Positions 5,536 to 14,943 of a stretch of 22,180 nucleotides of DNA are shown here, piece by piece. Origin of the DNA: a virus; the IMG/VR virus record IMGVR_UViG_3300023176_000258, positions 1 through 22,180 of that record; one strand, 5' to 3'. The notes under the pieces were generated by a model that saw only the letters and a list, made by a program, of their open reading frames with translations, did no database searches and was not told the origin of the DNA. The first letter of the stretch is position 1, and every line of letters begins with the position of its first letter. A program made the translations under genes and the position numbers.

Positions 5536-6777
5536 CTATACCAGTGCGAGGGGAGGAATACCTTTCACGAAGATAGCATCAACCACATTCTGAAGGCGTT
5601 TGATTGTAGCAGCACCGTAGTTATTGTGGACAGGGACTGAAACAAATCCACAAGACTTACGGTAGAACTGACACTGACCAGGGGTAAGTTTGCCAGAGGC
5701 AATGTCAGCAGCATCGTTGCGATCAATACGAATCACACGACCGATAGTCTGTGCCATCTCAACAACATTCAAGTTGCGAAGAAGGATGCAGTGAGTCAAC
5801 CCAGGGACGTTGATACCTTCAGACAAAATAGAATAGTGGAAGACCACAAACTTCTTAGAAGGATCACTACCCCAAGCAGTCAGAGTGTTGAAAAACTCTT
5901 CACGGTTGACCTTACGATCATCGACATATGCACCGAACTTACTAGTAATATGTAGGACGTGATAGTCACGATCTTTGAGTTGCTGAATCATATCAGACTG
6001 CCCCAGCATACGCCCCAGGACGCGACTGGAAGGCGCTGCAACCAGCACCTTTGCTGCCTGGTTATCATCAAGGTTGTCAATGATGTTAGAGACGGTATCA
6101 GCGTCGATCTGAGCAGCACTGTCCTTAGTGCGGTCAGCATTGGTCTCAATGCCAACAACAACAGGAGGAATGATGCTACCGTTATTGATCAGTTCAGGTG
6201 CAGGAACGTTGCAGATAACATTACCAAACACAGTGGTGTTGTTCATCCCACGATCATGCCGACGTGATTGACGTGGTGTAGCAGTAAAGAAGAATGAACG
6301 ATCTGCAAAGTTAGAGCAAGCAGCAACAGGAACAAAGAATTGCTTAGTGCAAGCATTGTGCGCTTCGTCAAAGTAAGCCACGTCGATGTCAATACCAGCA
6401 TCAACAACACGACGTAATGAATGATAGGTAGTGAAGATAATGCAGGACTCATCGGCAGTACGGGCAACATTATTAAACAGAGCAATCTTCTCGGACTTAG
6501 TGCTGCTGAAGTAGTGAGTCTCACCGCTGTGGCAGTGAGCAACGTGGACAGAGTTGCTGTCGATCTGTTGCATAAACTCCTCGCACAGTTGATTAGCGAG
6601 AAGGATACGAGGAGCAACCACAACAATGGTTTGAGGACCGTCAGCGAGCAGACGCAGCGCGTGACGGATCATGATCATGGTCTTGCCACCGCCTGTGGGG
6701 ACAAGCACTTGACCCTTAGCAGCACTGCTCATAGAATCGAGAGCACGTTGCTGGTGGGGGCGGAGAGTGATGGTCAA
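5536..6777 (-). CDS. SF2 DEAH-box helicase, 413 aa
   Basis: This is an ATP-dependent nucleic-acid helicase of superfamily 2. Walker A is PTGGGKT (27-33), the DEAH box is in YFDEAHN (135-141), motif III is TAT (165-167) and motif VI is QTIGRVIR (343-350). Between them lie two RecA-like domains of normal length. The layout is that of the type III restriction/UvsW/RAD25-like group, so a role in unwinding branched DNA during replication, recombination or repair is likely; T4 UvsW is the closest functional model, though this protein is shorter. There is no nuclease domain. The start must be TTG: an in-frame TGA lies six codons upstream and the first ATG is codon 16. A -10 box (TATACT, 6801-6806) lies just upstream, giving a leader of about 18 bases. 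Confidence 0.88.
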   Translation of the reverse strand: MTITLRPHQQRALDSMSSAAKGQVLVPTGGGKTMIMIRHALRLLADGPQTIVVVAPRILLANQLCEEFMQQIDSNSVHVAHCHSGETHYFSSTKSEKIALFNNVARTADESCIIFTTYHSLRRVVDAGIDIDVAYFDEAHNACTKQFFVPVAACSNFADRSFFFTATPRQSRRHDRGMNNTTVFGNVICNVPAPELINNGSIIPPVVVGIETNADRTKDSAAQIDADTVSNIIDNLDDNQAAKVLVAAPSSRVLGRMLGQSDMIQQLKDRDYHVLHITSKFGAYVDDRKVNREEFFNTLTAWGSDPSKKFVVFHYSILSEGINVPGLTHCILLRNLNVVEMAQTIGRVIRIDRNDAADIASGKLTPGQCQFYRKSCGFVSVPVHNNYGAATIKRLQNVVDAIFVKGIPPLALV

Positions 6778-6800
6778 GTCGGTTTCGCTTCAATGCATAT

Positions 6801-6834
6801 AGTATAAACCCCCTGACGGCGAACCGTCAAGGGG
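6801..6834 (-). terminator. Terminator overlapping a TTGACG/TATACT promoter
   Basis: On the minus strand an 11-bp stem closed by a UUCG tetraloop (CCCCTTGACGG-TTCG-CCGTCAGGGGG) is followed by TTTAT, a terminator for the ParB-like gene. The same bases hold TTGACG (6825-6830) and, 18 bases on, TATACT (6801-6806), a promoter for the helicase. The G-U pair in the stem forms only in minus-strand RNA; plus-strand RNA would have an A-C mismatch there. A second small palindrome (GTCAGT-TT-ACTGAC on the plus strand, 6839-6852) lies between the stop codon and the terminator. Confidence 0.82.
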
Positions 6835-6855
6835 CTGTGTCAGTTTACTGACTGT

Positions 6856-7851
6856 CTATGCGTTTTCAGGTCTCTTGAACTTCTTAGAGATCTTTATAGC
6901 GTTTGCCATAACTGCATCTCCAATCTGATTACGAGGTCCAGCATCACGATACATAGCAGATTGACGATACTTGTCAAGAATGTTGAAGAAGATATATCGA
7001 TGTGCATTAGCATCAATGAAACCCTTTGAAAGAGTTGTCTGGTTCTCTACTTGATTGAGAACACTTGTTAGATACTTCCATAACAACTTCTCGGAACCAT
7101 TCTCTAAAACATCATCCATAAAGTGTGCCATAAGACAACATGCACGGTACATAACTCCCGTCATATATTTGTCTTTGTGGAAACCAAACATTTCCTTCCA
7201 CAAAATGTATCCAGACCATAGACGTTCCATGGTATCAGGATGATCCATCTTGTAGTCTGAAGTGGCAGCAATGAGAAACTGGTTGAATGATTTCAGTTCT
7301 ACTGCATCCTCTTCAGTAGATCCAAATCCATCAATATTCAAGTTAAGTTCTCTGAGAACTCTCTCTATCCAGAGTGATACTGGTTCATCAAATACTACAC
7401 CCGCACGAATCTCATCAACCTTGTTGAGTTTCTTACGTTGAGTATTCAGAGCATAAAAGATCTCTGCCTCAATCTTCTCACATTCCTCTAGAGTCGCATT
7501 TTCATCATGCTCATAAACAAATGCAGGGAACTTGACACCCTCTTTACCTGCTCCTGAGAGGAAATATAGAACTGCCTTGTGCTGCCCATCAATCAACCAG
7601 TCACCACCATTAGGTCCAAGTGACTTAGGACGACGTGCAACTACTGCAGGGACGAGAAGTTTCAGATCTAACTTCTTATACTTTTTGATAGAAAAGACGC
7701 TCAAAATACGCTGATAAAGCTTCGATACCTTCAGAAGTCCAGGATCGACATAGTATTCGATAATCAGTTCTTTTCCAATGTATCCGTGCTCAACGGATTT
7801 TACCAACTTGGTATTAGAAGCAAGCTGGTGGATGTAATTAAAGCTATCCAT
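6856..7851 (-). CDS. ParB-like protein with DGQH motif, 331 aa
   Basis: The N-terminal half resembles the ParB/sulfiredoxin-like fold found in plasmid and phage ParB-like nucleases and in DGQHR proteins. A strand pair around LLVPAVVARRPK (65-76) is followed by WLIDGQHKAVLY (85-96), whose DGQH matches the conserved D-G-x-H/R core of that fold. The C-terminal 200 residues are mostly helical and not assigned. Possible roles are CTP- or DNA-dependent binding, or DNA cleavage; the sequence does not decide between them. The start is well supported by AAGGAGA six bases upstream, and a consensus sigma70-type promoter lies about 70 bases further up. It is a single-gene unit ended by the terminator at 6806-6834. 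Confidence 0.7.
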   Translation of the reverse strand: MDSFNYIHQLASNTKLVKSVEHGYIGKELIIEYYVDPGLLKVSKLYQRILSVFSIKKYKKLDLKLLVPAVVARRPKSLGPNGGDWLIDGQHKAVLYFLSGAGKEGVKFPAFVYEHDENATLEECEKIEAEIFYALNTQRKKLNKVDEIRAGVVFDEPVSLWIERVLRELNLNIDGFGSTEEDAVELKSFNQFLIAATSDYKMDHPDTMERLWSGYILWKEMFGFHKDKYMTGVMYRACCLMAHFMDDVLENGSEKLLWKYLTSVLNQVENQTTLSKGFIDANAHRYIFFNILDKYRQSAMYRDAGPRNQIGDAVMANAIKISKKFKRPENA

Positions 7852-7927
7852 AAATTTCTCCTTGTGAAATTTGTAAATGGGTGTTTGGCGTCAACAATGT
7901 GAAGTAACTTCTTGAGTTGACTTAGTA

Positions 7928-7961
7928 ATTATATAGGTTGATTAGAAATTTGTCAACCTAT
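7928..7961 (-). promoter_or_regulatory. Consensus sigma70-type promoter within an inverted repeat
   Basis: TTGACA (7951-7956), a 17-base spacer and TATAAT (7928-7933) match the bacterial consensus exactly. A 9-bp perfect inverted repeat (ATAGGTTGA ... TCAACCTAT on the plus strand, arms 7933-7941 and 7953-7961) spans the spacer, so the -35 lies in one arm and the other arm ends at the -10. The promoter overlaps the stop codon of the upstream metallopeptidase gene and gives the ParB-like gene a leader of about 70 bases. The repeat could bind a dimeric repressor or fold in RNA. Confidence 0.88.
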
Positions 7962-8418
7962 TGGGGAAGAATGTCACGGTTTCCCAACGCATTTCATACT
8001 CTCCCAGTAGAAAGTCTTCCATGCGATATGCTTCCAATTCGGAAGGATCGTCACAGTATTCTAAATGATCAATGGTCTCACTTTTCCAGTATTTGTGTCC
8101 ATTCTTGTGCTTGAGATCACCTTTAACCATTTGAAACATGTGCCAGAGTTCATGTAAAAGAGTTGTGCGATATAGAGTATTGTCCATATAAGTCTGAAGT
8201 TCAATCAGAAAAGTTCTAGGACGTGATGGAATGTCCTCTGTAGAACAATATCCAACCACAGATTCTCTCTTCAGACCACGATGAACAACATCAATCGTGA
8301 GTTGATAGTTTGGTAGATACTTATCTACAAACCAGGATACAACACTCTCACACTCCCGCTTTCTATAACCATACCCACTAGGGCAGAGAATACTCTTGCT
8401 GACCAATGTAGCATCCAT
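7942..8418 (-). CDS. HExxH metallopeptidase-like protein, 158 aa
   Basis: TTLLHELWHMFQ (85-96) contains the zinc-binding HExxH motif (HELWH, 89-93). SELEAYRME (126-134) supplies a downstream Glu suited to be the third zinc ligand. This spacing is like that of small SprT-like or phage-encoded zinc metallopeptidases. The protein is shorter than full SprT proteins and has no Zn-ribbon at the C-terminus. No signal peptide is visible, so it should act in the cytoplasm. The substrate is unknown. No clear ribosome binding site precedes the ATG at 8418; the region just upstream on this strand is CT-rich. Confidence 0.72.
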   Translation of the reverse strand: MDATLVSKSILCPSGYGYRKRECESVVSWFVDKYLPNYQLTIDVVHRGLKRESVVGYCSTEDIPSRPRTFLIELQTYMDNTLYRTTLLHELWHMFQMVKGDLKHKNGHKYWKSETIDHLEYCDDPSELEAYRMEDFLLGEYEMRWETVTFFPNRLTNF

Positions 8419-8461
8419 ACGAAAGATGTTAGAAAGAGGAGGCGATGAGCGTTATTATACA

Positions 8462-8614
8462 TCAGAACTTGTTTAGCATCTTAATAGTCTCAGGATCAAT
8501 GTTATCCTTGATTCCTACAGACCAATAATCGTTTTCATCTTCAAACGGATCAAACTCTTCTACTTCGGTGTACTTGTCAAACACGTCTTGTTCGTAGGCG
8601 AGATCGTCGTACAT
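8462..8614 (-). CDS. Very small acidic protein, 50 aa
   Basis: Read directly from the sequence: MYDDLAYEQDVFDKYTEVEE followed by more Asp/Glu/Phe residues. The ATG at 8614 is preceded by AAAGGAG. The in-frame ATG at 8638 would lie upstream of the expected transcription start (-10 at 8639-8644), so the shorter form is chosen. Acidic small proteins in this position can be DNA mimics or host-protein inhibitors, but nothing in the sequence proves that. Confidence 0.62.
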   Translation of the reverse strand: MYDDLAYEQDVFDKYTEVEEFDPFEDENDYWSVGIKDNIDPETIKMLNKF

Positions 8615-8638
8615 GTGCTCCTTTGGTTGAACTCTCAT

Positions 8639-8673
8639 ATAATAACCCCCCTCAACGCATCCGTCAAGGGGGG
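8639..8673 (-). terminator. Terminator overlapping a TTGACG/TATTAT promoter
   Basis: A 12-bp stem (CCCCCCTTGACG-GATG-CGTTGAGGGGGG) ends the giant fibre gene transcript. It is followed by TTATTATAT. Its G-U pairs form only in minus-strand RNA, so it is directional. The same bases carry TTGACG (8662-8667), a 17-base spacer and TATTAT (8639-8644), a promoter for the 50-residue gene at 8614. The stretch between the fibre stop codon and the stem contains GACAGT and CACA as in the elements near 2520 and 6845. Confidence 0.8.
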
Positions 8674-8698
8674 TGTGCCACTTTATTGAACTGTCACA

Positions 8699-11600
8699 TC
8701 AGACCTTCATAATGAAGACTAGTGAGACCCACTCAGGTTGGTTATCCCATGACAGTGTTGCTTGTGTGCTGTTTGAATCATAAACCTGACCAGTTGCACC
8801 GCTAGTTGATTGACCAGTACCAGAGATTTGCAGAGCATGGAAGTGATCATATGCATTATATGGTCCAAGTGAACCTCTACCCAGTGTGTTACCTGCAGAT
8901 CCAGAATAAGATCTTCTAGGATCAGTTGTACCAGAAAGAGCATGATAACCGTCACCATTAGAGTCGCCACCACTACCAGGACCACTTCTTAGTGTTCTGT
9001 TACCATTAATATCGTAGAATGGTGATTGATCAACAGCAGTATATCCTTCTGTTGTACCTTCAATTTCAATTCCACCAACTTCACCATAACCTTCACCAAA
9101 CTGAACATTTTCACCCGCAGCGTTAGCAATAGCAAGCGCTCCATCTTGACTACCACTAAAATCATGGTCGTGATTTAGAATCGTAGGTGACAGTCCGTGA
9201 GTGTGAGCAGGAATTTCTGGTCTGGTTAGTTCGTGACCACCAGAGATAAACTCTCTTGTTTGCTCATGAGCACCACCTGTTTGATTAGCACTCAGCATAC
9301 CTTTGACAAACTTATCTGTCATGTTTGGTGCAACTGTTGTCGTACCAAATCTGTTGTTATATGTACCACCATCACATAGAACATATCCATTTGGAATGTT
9401 AGAGTTAGTTCCAGACCACATAATAACTGCACCAACAGGTAGTGCTTGGTTCATAATATCATCACGAACTTCTGGTGAGAAGAGTGTACCAGCAGCCTGA
9501 GAGAAACCATTGTTTAGACTGAAGTTTCTGTAGACATTATTGGTGTTGGTTGGTTCCTTAACTCTGAAGAAATAGTTCTCATCAGTTTCACCTTGGAAAG
9601 ATGCATAGCATACATGAGTATTAGGAATTGAGATGCCACTATTTGTTCCACGGAAGAACATATCATCTTCTAGGTATAGATCAGATGACATTACAACAGT
9701 ATCACCGAACGCAGAAACATATCCAGGTGCAACATCGAATGAATAAACACCACCACCAAGTTCACTGATTCTTGCTCTTGGAGCATCTTGGAAGTATGCA
9801 ACTGATGGTTGTGTCAGTGCTCCAGAAGCACCAGAACGTGACTGATCGATCCACATAACAGGAGATCCATCAGACTTATCAATACCAACCAACCAATCAT
9901 TAGGACGTGTAGATCCTGCTTTGATGTAGAAGTTGGAGGTACGTGCAGAGTTTCTGTAGTAACCATTGATACCTAGTCTACCTTCAGTTGGTGTATCTCT
10001 ATCCTCAAAAGCATACAGACCACCAGTCTTTGTCATGCCTGTTTGATACCAGACACCATCAGTTTGACCAGCAGGATCAGGTAGGAAGATCCAAGATTGG
10101 TTGTTTGATGTAGCATCAGCACTCATCGCAGCAGATGCTTTGTGTGCAATATCACCAAAACTTTGACCATGAGCCCAGGTAACATCTACCAATAAACCAT
10201 CAGAACTTACCATGTTCTCAACGATGTCACCAGCACCAGCAGCGTGCATCGGTGGACGTGTAGTCAAAGACCAAAGTGTGGTGTCTTTTCTTAATGCTAG
10301 ATCAGTATCATAAGTTTCAAATGTGGTCTCACCACCAGATGTTTCAGTACCAACTGCTCTCAAACTTACGTTATTTGTAGAGAACAGATCATGAACACCA
10401 CGATAGTCACCAGTATTTCTTACTGAGAAACCATTACCTGCACCATAGAATGTAACCTTCTGAGTCTTAGTTCCAGCATCTTTAGGTGTGTTGAACTGAA
10501 CACCACCTAAGAACTTAGTTGGACCTCTAACAGATCCCTTCTGTCTAACAGATGCATCTTGGTCAGAGTTTTCAACAGTTAGTGAACCTTTGACAACTAG
10601 ATCAAATACATCATCTCCAGATGATGCACCTTCTTCATCACCAACAGGAATGTTATCCTCAGGTACAGCAGAAACCTCTAGAATTGCCTCATCAATAATC
10701 TCAATCGCACCAGTAACAGCATTAATCTTCTGGTTACCAACATATAGATCACCCTGAGAGTTCAGACCAGAATAGAATACAACACCAGCATCTTCTTTCT
10801 TAGCCTGTGATACAACAACCTCACGATCTGTCAGTTCACGTTGTTGCTTAGCAGGGAAAGCAGTTGAGTAGTTACCTGGACCATAACCAACATATTCAAA
10901 TGTATGGTTACCAGATCTGACAAGTGATGGTCTGCGAAGTTCAATCTCAATACCAACATCTTCAGTTCTACTTGAAGAACCACTTCTTAGATAACCAATA
11001 GGAAGGATTCTAGACTGATCTTCTCTACCTCTTCTTGCTGAACCTTCACGCTCTACAGTGATGTTTGAAATTGCAACAGAGGCATAGTTGTTATCCGTCA
11101 GGAAGGCAACTGCTGCCTCTCTGGTGATTGAATTAGTTCTAGAGTCAGAATAAACATAACCTTGGATTCTATGATCTGCAACTGACTTAGCAACTGGTGC
11201 ATTACTGACAGGATTATCAGCATCCAATGCAGGATATAGTTCAGCAGTGCTCTGACTAAACTTAAACTTCTTGAACCAGTTTTGTGAAATAGATCCACCA
11301 TCACCACGAACCATTCTGTCGTGATCAACCTGAACGTCTGCAAGTAACAGTGTTAGATAGTAGACACCATCTTGTACTCCAGGAATAAAGTCCTGAACCT
11401 CAGTGATGTCATAGATGTAATAAGATCTTTCATATTGATTATAATCTCCAGGATTACCACCATCCCATGTCTCAGGTACATATCCATCAGGATTAGTTCT
11501 CAGTTTCAGAACATAACCAAGGAATGGTGGGCGAGCAGACTTGAACTCTTTGGGTAGAACATATCTGAATCTGTATGTTCTGTCGTAGTTTGTTCTAACG

Positions 11601-14600
11601 TCTCTTTGACGATTTAGTTTTGCTGGTTGTGTTGCTTTAGGTGCTTGATCACCTTGGAAGTCTCCTTCACTCAAAATAGCATCAATAACCTGGTTATTTG
11701 CTGTCTTAGTAGTTACAATCCAGTTACCAGCAGTTCCTGTTGCAGTGTCTACAGGATTAGAAGCACCCAGTGGATTCAAAGGATCATATTGTAGTGGGCA
11801 TCTTGTGATCCAAGGTGCAGCAGACCACTGACCAGAGTTAGCAAATACCTTTACTTTTCCTGCTGCAGAGATAGCACCTAGAGTAATCAGGTTTCTATCA
11901 TTATTTGCATCATCAAATGTAGCAACAATTTTGAATCTTGATGTGCTAGTTGGATATGCATAATAGAACTGAGTTTGAATCAGAGGACCACTCGACAGAG
12001 TTGGCATTGTGTCTGTCGCAGAAGATTTCACGAAGAAGATAGGTTGACCCTTATCAAATCCATGAGGAATCTCTGTTGGTGATATAGCAGATGCATCATT
12101 AACAGTAATAAACTCATTAGAGTTTGTACTGGTAATGAACTCAAATGATGTAGGAGTTGGTCTCATATCTGAAGTCTTTTGAATGACTTTCAGTTCACCA
12201 GTTGCTGTAATTGCACCCTGTGCAGTAACAGTCTTAGGTGGGTTATCAGTACGAACGTCAATAGGAGTACCTGCTCTTGCTTCTTCAATAGTTTTAGCAA
12301 GTTTGAATTGACTATCTCTATTTGAAATAGTTCCAGATGGACCATTCCATCCCTGACCAGAACTTGTCCATCTACCACCATTTTCTGAGATGATATAGTA
12401 TGTGGTGTTAGGTTCAATACCATCAGGTAAGTAACCCATCTCAGACTCAATTCTGACTGGTGTACCAGTTCTCCACTGGTGAGTTTGACCACCAGACAGA
12501 GTACAAACGTCAGTATTTGGATTGACCGTAAATACTTTCTCTTGTACGTGTTCAAATGAACCAGAACCAGTTACGTTAGTTGCTAGTTGTACATTTTTGA
12601 CAACAGTAATAGCACCCAGAGTCATCTCAACATCTAGGTCTTCATCTTGCTTACCACCTAAAACATACTTATTTTCAAACAGATAAGTTGGTGTCTTATC
12701 TGGCGTCTTAGCATTGAATAGATGCAGTTTAGTTCTTGTTGAAGAGGTATTAGATGACTGTACCTTTTGTACGTCGAATGGATACCAGGATAGTTCATCA
12801 ATGGCAGCCTCATCAATCTTCTTGGGAGGAATAATATGAGTGATCTTACCAAACTTATCTTGTGGGAAAGCCTTTTCACGGAATCCAATTGCTCTCAGAG
12901 CTGTGTTACCAAAGTTAGAGTTCGAGTTGGTAATCGAAATGTCACCACCATCTTCAATCAAGAAGTGATCACAGAATCCAACAGCGAAGACAGAAACTGC
13001 CTGAATCAAACTCTCATTTGTGATATGAACGTGGAATGTTCTCCAGTCATCACGATAAAGTGCAGATCCTTCACTGTGTAGTGTAGCAACTGTGGTTGAT
13101 ACTTGGTCAGATGGTAGAGTGAATCCTACCTGAGATTCTGTTAACCATGCTGGATCTTTCAGTGGGTTGCCATCAGCATCAGTTCTATTCTGGATCTGAT
13201 ACATGTAACGAACGAACGCTCTATCATCCTTCTGGAGAGAAACACCCGTGTACTGTGCAACAACCATTGACTTGAATCCAGTTGCCTTGGATCCATCAGC
13301 CAACATACCACAAATACCAAAGACTGAACGAATCGAACAGTTGAAGATATATGGTGATGCAGAGTCAACAGTATCAATGTCAGCGATCAGTGTTGCTGCT
13401 GCTGTAGTATTGAAACTATAGGTCTGTGGAATTGTAGATGCAGACAGAACCTTCTCACACTGAATTGTGTTAGCGTTGATAACACTAGTAACAAAGACAG
13501 TGCCATTAATATCACCACCAAATCCAGAACCTTGAGAAGTTTCGGTTACATCCAGGTCTTTCAGAGAGACAATCTGGTTCTTGAATAGACCATGTGATCC
13601 TCTTGTAGTAACACTAATTCTATATCTCGATCCTTGAATCAAATTGATAGCAATAGACTCAATTCTGTTGTCTACGTTCAGAGGACCAACAATTCTGTTC
13701 TCCTGCTGCCTTGCTTCAATCTCACCTTCAGCATCAGTGATAGGATCAATAATGTCAATGTTAGAGAAACCTCTAGCAACCTTTGCATAGTACAATCCAA
13801 GATCATTCAGTTTGGTGATCTTAGTATTTGCTTCATGAAGTGCAGGTGCTGTTGTACCTAACTGGTTTCTATATACAGTGATTCTGCTCTCTTCAGGATA
13901 TACTTTCTTGACTCTGACAACCTCTCTCGATGAGGCAGTAGCGTTATCAATCAGCAGGTAATCTCCCATGAAGATTCTTGCCTGCGAACCACTGTTGATC
14001 TTGTTTAGATAAATGTCAGTAGCAAGAGGATCATTAACTGCTTGAGTACAAACAATGTCAGCAACTGACATTCCATTGGCATACTCAAAACCAGTGATCT
14101 TATGGTGCGATCCAAGACCAGTTGTACCACTAGTTGTGAGTGGTTGCTGAGTTAGATTCCACTCATAGTTTGCAGAATACTTAGAGAACTTGACTGTATC
14201 TGCAAAGTCATTAGTTGCATATCTATAGATACCACCAGTTTGAGTTGGAATAGCATCAAAGATAGAGAACTGCCAGAAGTAACAAGCACCAGTAACTCTA
14301 AAGAACGCTGCTCTTCCTAGAGTCTGATTAAATGCTTCTTCTACATATGCTCCAGGTTGTTTATAATCAGACGTACCATATCCTACATTATTGGAGTCAA
14401 GATACTCCGCATACATTGGATCAGGAACATAACGAGGTCTGATTCTTGTCTTACGAAGGTCACTACCAATGATGGAAGTACCTCTAGGGATGACTACACC
14501 ACCCTCAGTAGAGTTGAACTTATATAAATCGTTGGCATCATCAAAGATATTAAAGTTAGATCCATCCGTCAGTTGAGGAACAATCGGTTGACCACTAATT

Positions 14601-14911
14601 GTTTGGTCAGTGTTCCAATAGTTTGCATCTTTATCCCAATCTACAAAGAATCCAGGTCTGTTGTCAATCCAGTGATCTCCTGGTGACAATAGAATTGAAT
14701 ATTGATCGTACTTATCATTTCCCTTATCTGGACCAGCAACGTATGAAAATCTTGCGACTTCAAGTAGTGCTCTCTGAATAGTTTTGAAGGGTCTTGTTGG
14801 TGAGTTACCTCTGTTAGAAATCAGGTCTGATGCGTTGAACTCACTAGGATCAACATAGAGAAAACGACCTTCAGTAGAACTAATCAGGTTTGTTAGGCGA
14901 GTGAGTGACAT
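8699..14911 (-). CDS. Giant fibre-like virion protein with tail-collar domain, 2070 aa
   Basis: The product is a virion structural protein, probably a tail fibre or baseplate-associated fibre of the T4-like cyanophage tail. Near the N-terminus, GRFLYVDPSEFNASD and PFKTIQRALLEVARFSY (roughly residues 15-60) resemble the start of phage pectate-lyase-like beta-helix fibre proteins. The long middle is beta-rich and repetitive in composition (Gly, Ser, Thr, Asn). From about residue 1820, LPVGAVIMWSG and PNGYVLCDGG begin a phage tail-collar domain as in T4 gp12 short tail fibres. The last 200 residues contain HTHG, HDHDF and HFHAL, His-x-His motifs like those that bind metal in T4 fibre tips. The start at 14911 follows a late promoter (14944-14951) and AAAGAG; the frame opens 16 codons earlier but those lie in the promoter. 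Host recognition is the likely job. Confidence 0.85.
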   Translation of the reverse strand: MSLTRLTNLISSTEGRFLYVDPSEFNASDLISNRGNSPTRPFKTIQRALLEVARFSYVAGPDKGNDKYDQYSILLSPGDHWIDNRPGFFVDWDKDANYWNTDQTISGQPIVPQLTDGSNFNIFDDANDLYKFNSTEGGVVIPRGTSIIGSDLRKTRIRPRYVPDPMYAEYLDSNNVGYGTSDYKQPGAYVEEAFNQTLGRAAFFRVTGACYFWQFSIFDAIPTQTGGIYRYATNDFADTVKFSKYSANYEWNLTQQPLTTSGTTGLGSHHKITGFEYANGMSVADIVCTQAVNDPLATDIYLNKINSGSQARIFMGDYLLIDNATASSREVVRVKKVYPEESRITVYRNQLGTTAPALHEANTKITKLNDLGLYYAKVARGFSNIDIIDPITDAEGEIEARQQENRIVGPLNVDNRIESIAINLIQGSRYRISVTTRGSHGLFKNQIVSLKDLDVTETSQGSGFGGDINGTVFVTSVINANTIQCEKVLSASTIPQTYSFNTTAAATLIADIDTVDSASPYIFNCSIRSVFGICGMLADGSKATGFKSMVVAQYTGVSLQKDDRAFVRYMYQIQNRTDADGNPLKDPAWLTESQVGFTLPSDQVSTTVATLHSEGSALYRDDWRTFHVHITNESLIQAVSVFAVGFCDHFLIEDGGDISITNSNSNFGNTALRAIGFREKAFPQDKFGKITHIIPPKKIDEAAIDELSWYPFDVQKVQSSNTSSTRTKLHLFNAKTPDKTPTYLFENKYVLGGKQDEDLDVEMTLGAITVVKNVQLATNVTGSGSFEHVQEKVFTVNPNTDVCTLSGGQTHQWRTGTPVRIESEMGYLPDGIEPNTTYYIISENGGRWTSSGQGWNGPSGTISNRDSQFKLAKTIEEARAGTPIDVRTDNPPKTVTAQGAITATGELKVIQKTSDMRPTPTSFEFITSTNSNEFITVNDASAISPTEIPHGFDKGQPIFFVKSSATDTMPTLSSGPLIQTQFYYAYPTSTSRFKIVATFDDANNDRNLITLGAISAAGKVKVFANSGQWSAAPWITRCPLQYDPLNPLGASNPVDTATGTAGNWIVTTKTANNQVIDAILSEGDFQGDQAPKATQPAKLNRQRDVRTNYDRTYRFRYVLPKEFKSARPPFLGYVLKLRTNPDGYVPETWDGGNPGDYNQYERSYYIYDITEVQDFIPGVQDGVYYLTLLLADVQVDHDRMVRGDGGSISQNWFKKFKFSQSTAELYPALDADNPVSNAPVAKSVADHRIQGYVYSDSRTNSITREAAVAFLTDNNYASVAISNITVEREGSARRGREDQSRILPIGYLRSGSSSRTEDVGIEIELRRPSLVRSGNHTFEYVGYGPGNYSTAFPAKQQRELTDREVVVSQAKKEDAGVVFYSGLNSQGDLYVGNQKINAVTGAIEIIDEAILEVSAVPEDNIPVGDEEGASSGDDVFDLVVKGSLTVENSDQDASVRQKGSVRGPTKFLGGVQFNTPKDAGTKTQKVTFYGAGNGFSVRNTGDYRGVHDLFSTNNVSLRAVGTETSGGETTFETYDTDLALRKDTTLWSLTTRPPMHAAGAGDIVENMVSSDGLLVDVTWAHGQSFGDIAHKASAAMSADATSNNQSWIFLPDPAGQTDGVWYQTGMTKTGGLYAFEDRDTPTEGRLGINGYYRNSARTSNFYIKAGSTRPNDWLVGIDKSDGSPVMWIDQSRSGASGALTQPSVAYFQDAPRARISELGGGVYSFDVAPGYVSAFGDTVVMSSDLYLEDDMFFRGTNSGISIPNTHVCYASFQGETDENYFFRVKEPTNTNNVYRNFSLNNGFSQAAGTLFSPEVRDDIMNQALPVGAVIMWSGTNSNIPNGYVLCDGGTYNNRFGTTTVAPNMTDKFVKGMLSANQTGGAHEQTREFISGGHELTRPEIPAHTHGLSPTILNHDHDFSGSQDGALAIANAAGENVQFGEGYGEVGGIEIEGTTEGYTAVDQSPFYDINGNRTLRSGPGSGGDSNGDGYHALSGTTDPRRSYSGSAGNTLGRGSLGPYNAYDHFHALQISGTGQSTSGATGQVYDSNSTQATLSWDNQPEWVSLVFIMKV

Positions 14912-14943
14912 GCTCTTTATTAGACATACGGATCCTATATGCA

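Noticed and set aside
6243-6807. Long open frames on both strands over the helicase (about 128 codons each)
   Set aside because: They are shadows of the helicase gene, which has all SF2 motifs; their products are low-complexity.
8454-8459. TATAAT before the metallopeptidase-like gene
   Set aside because: There is no -35 at a suitable distance and no ribosome binding site downstream, so promoter activity is not supported.
8437-8528. Plus-strand AGGAGG followed by ATG and a 27-codon frame
   Set aside because: The match to a ribosome binding site is good, but the frame is very short, antisense to the acidic gene and its upstream gap, and no plus-strand promoter is visible.
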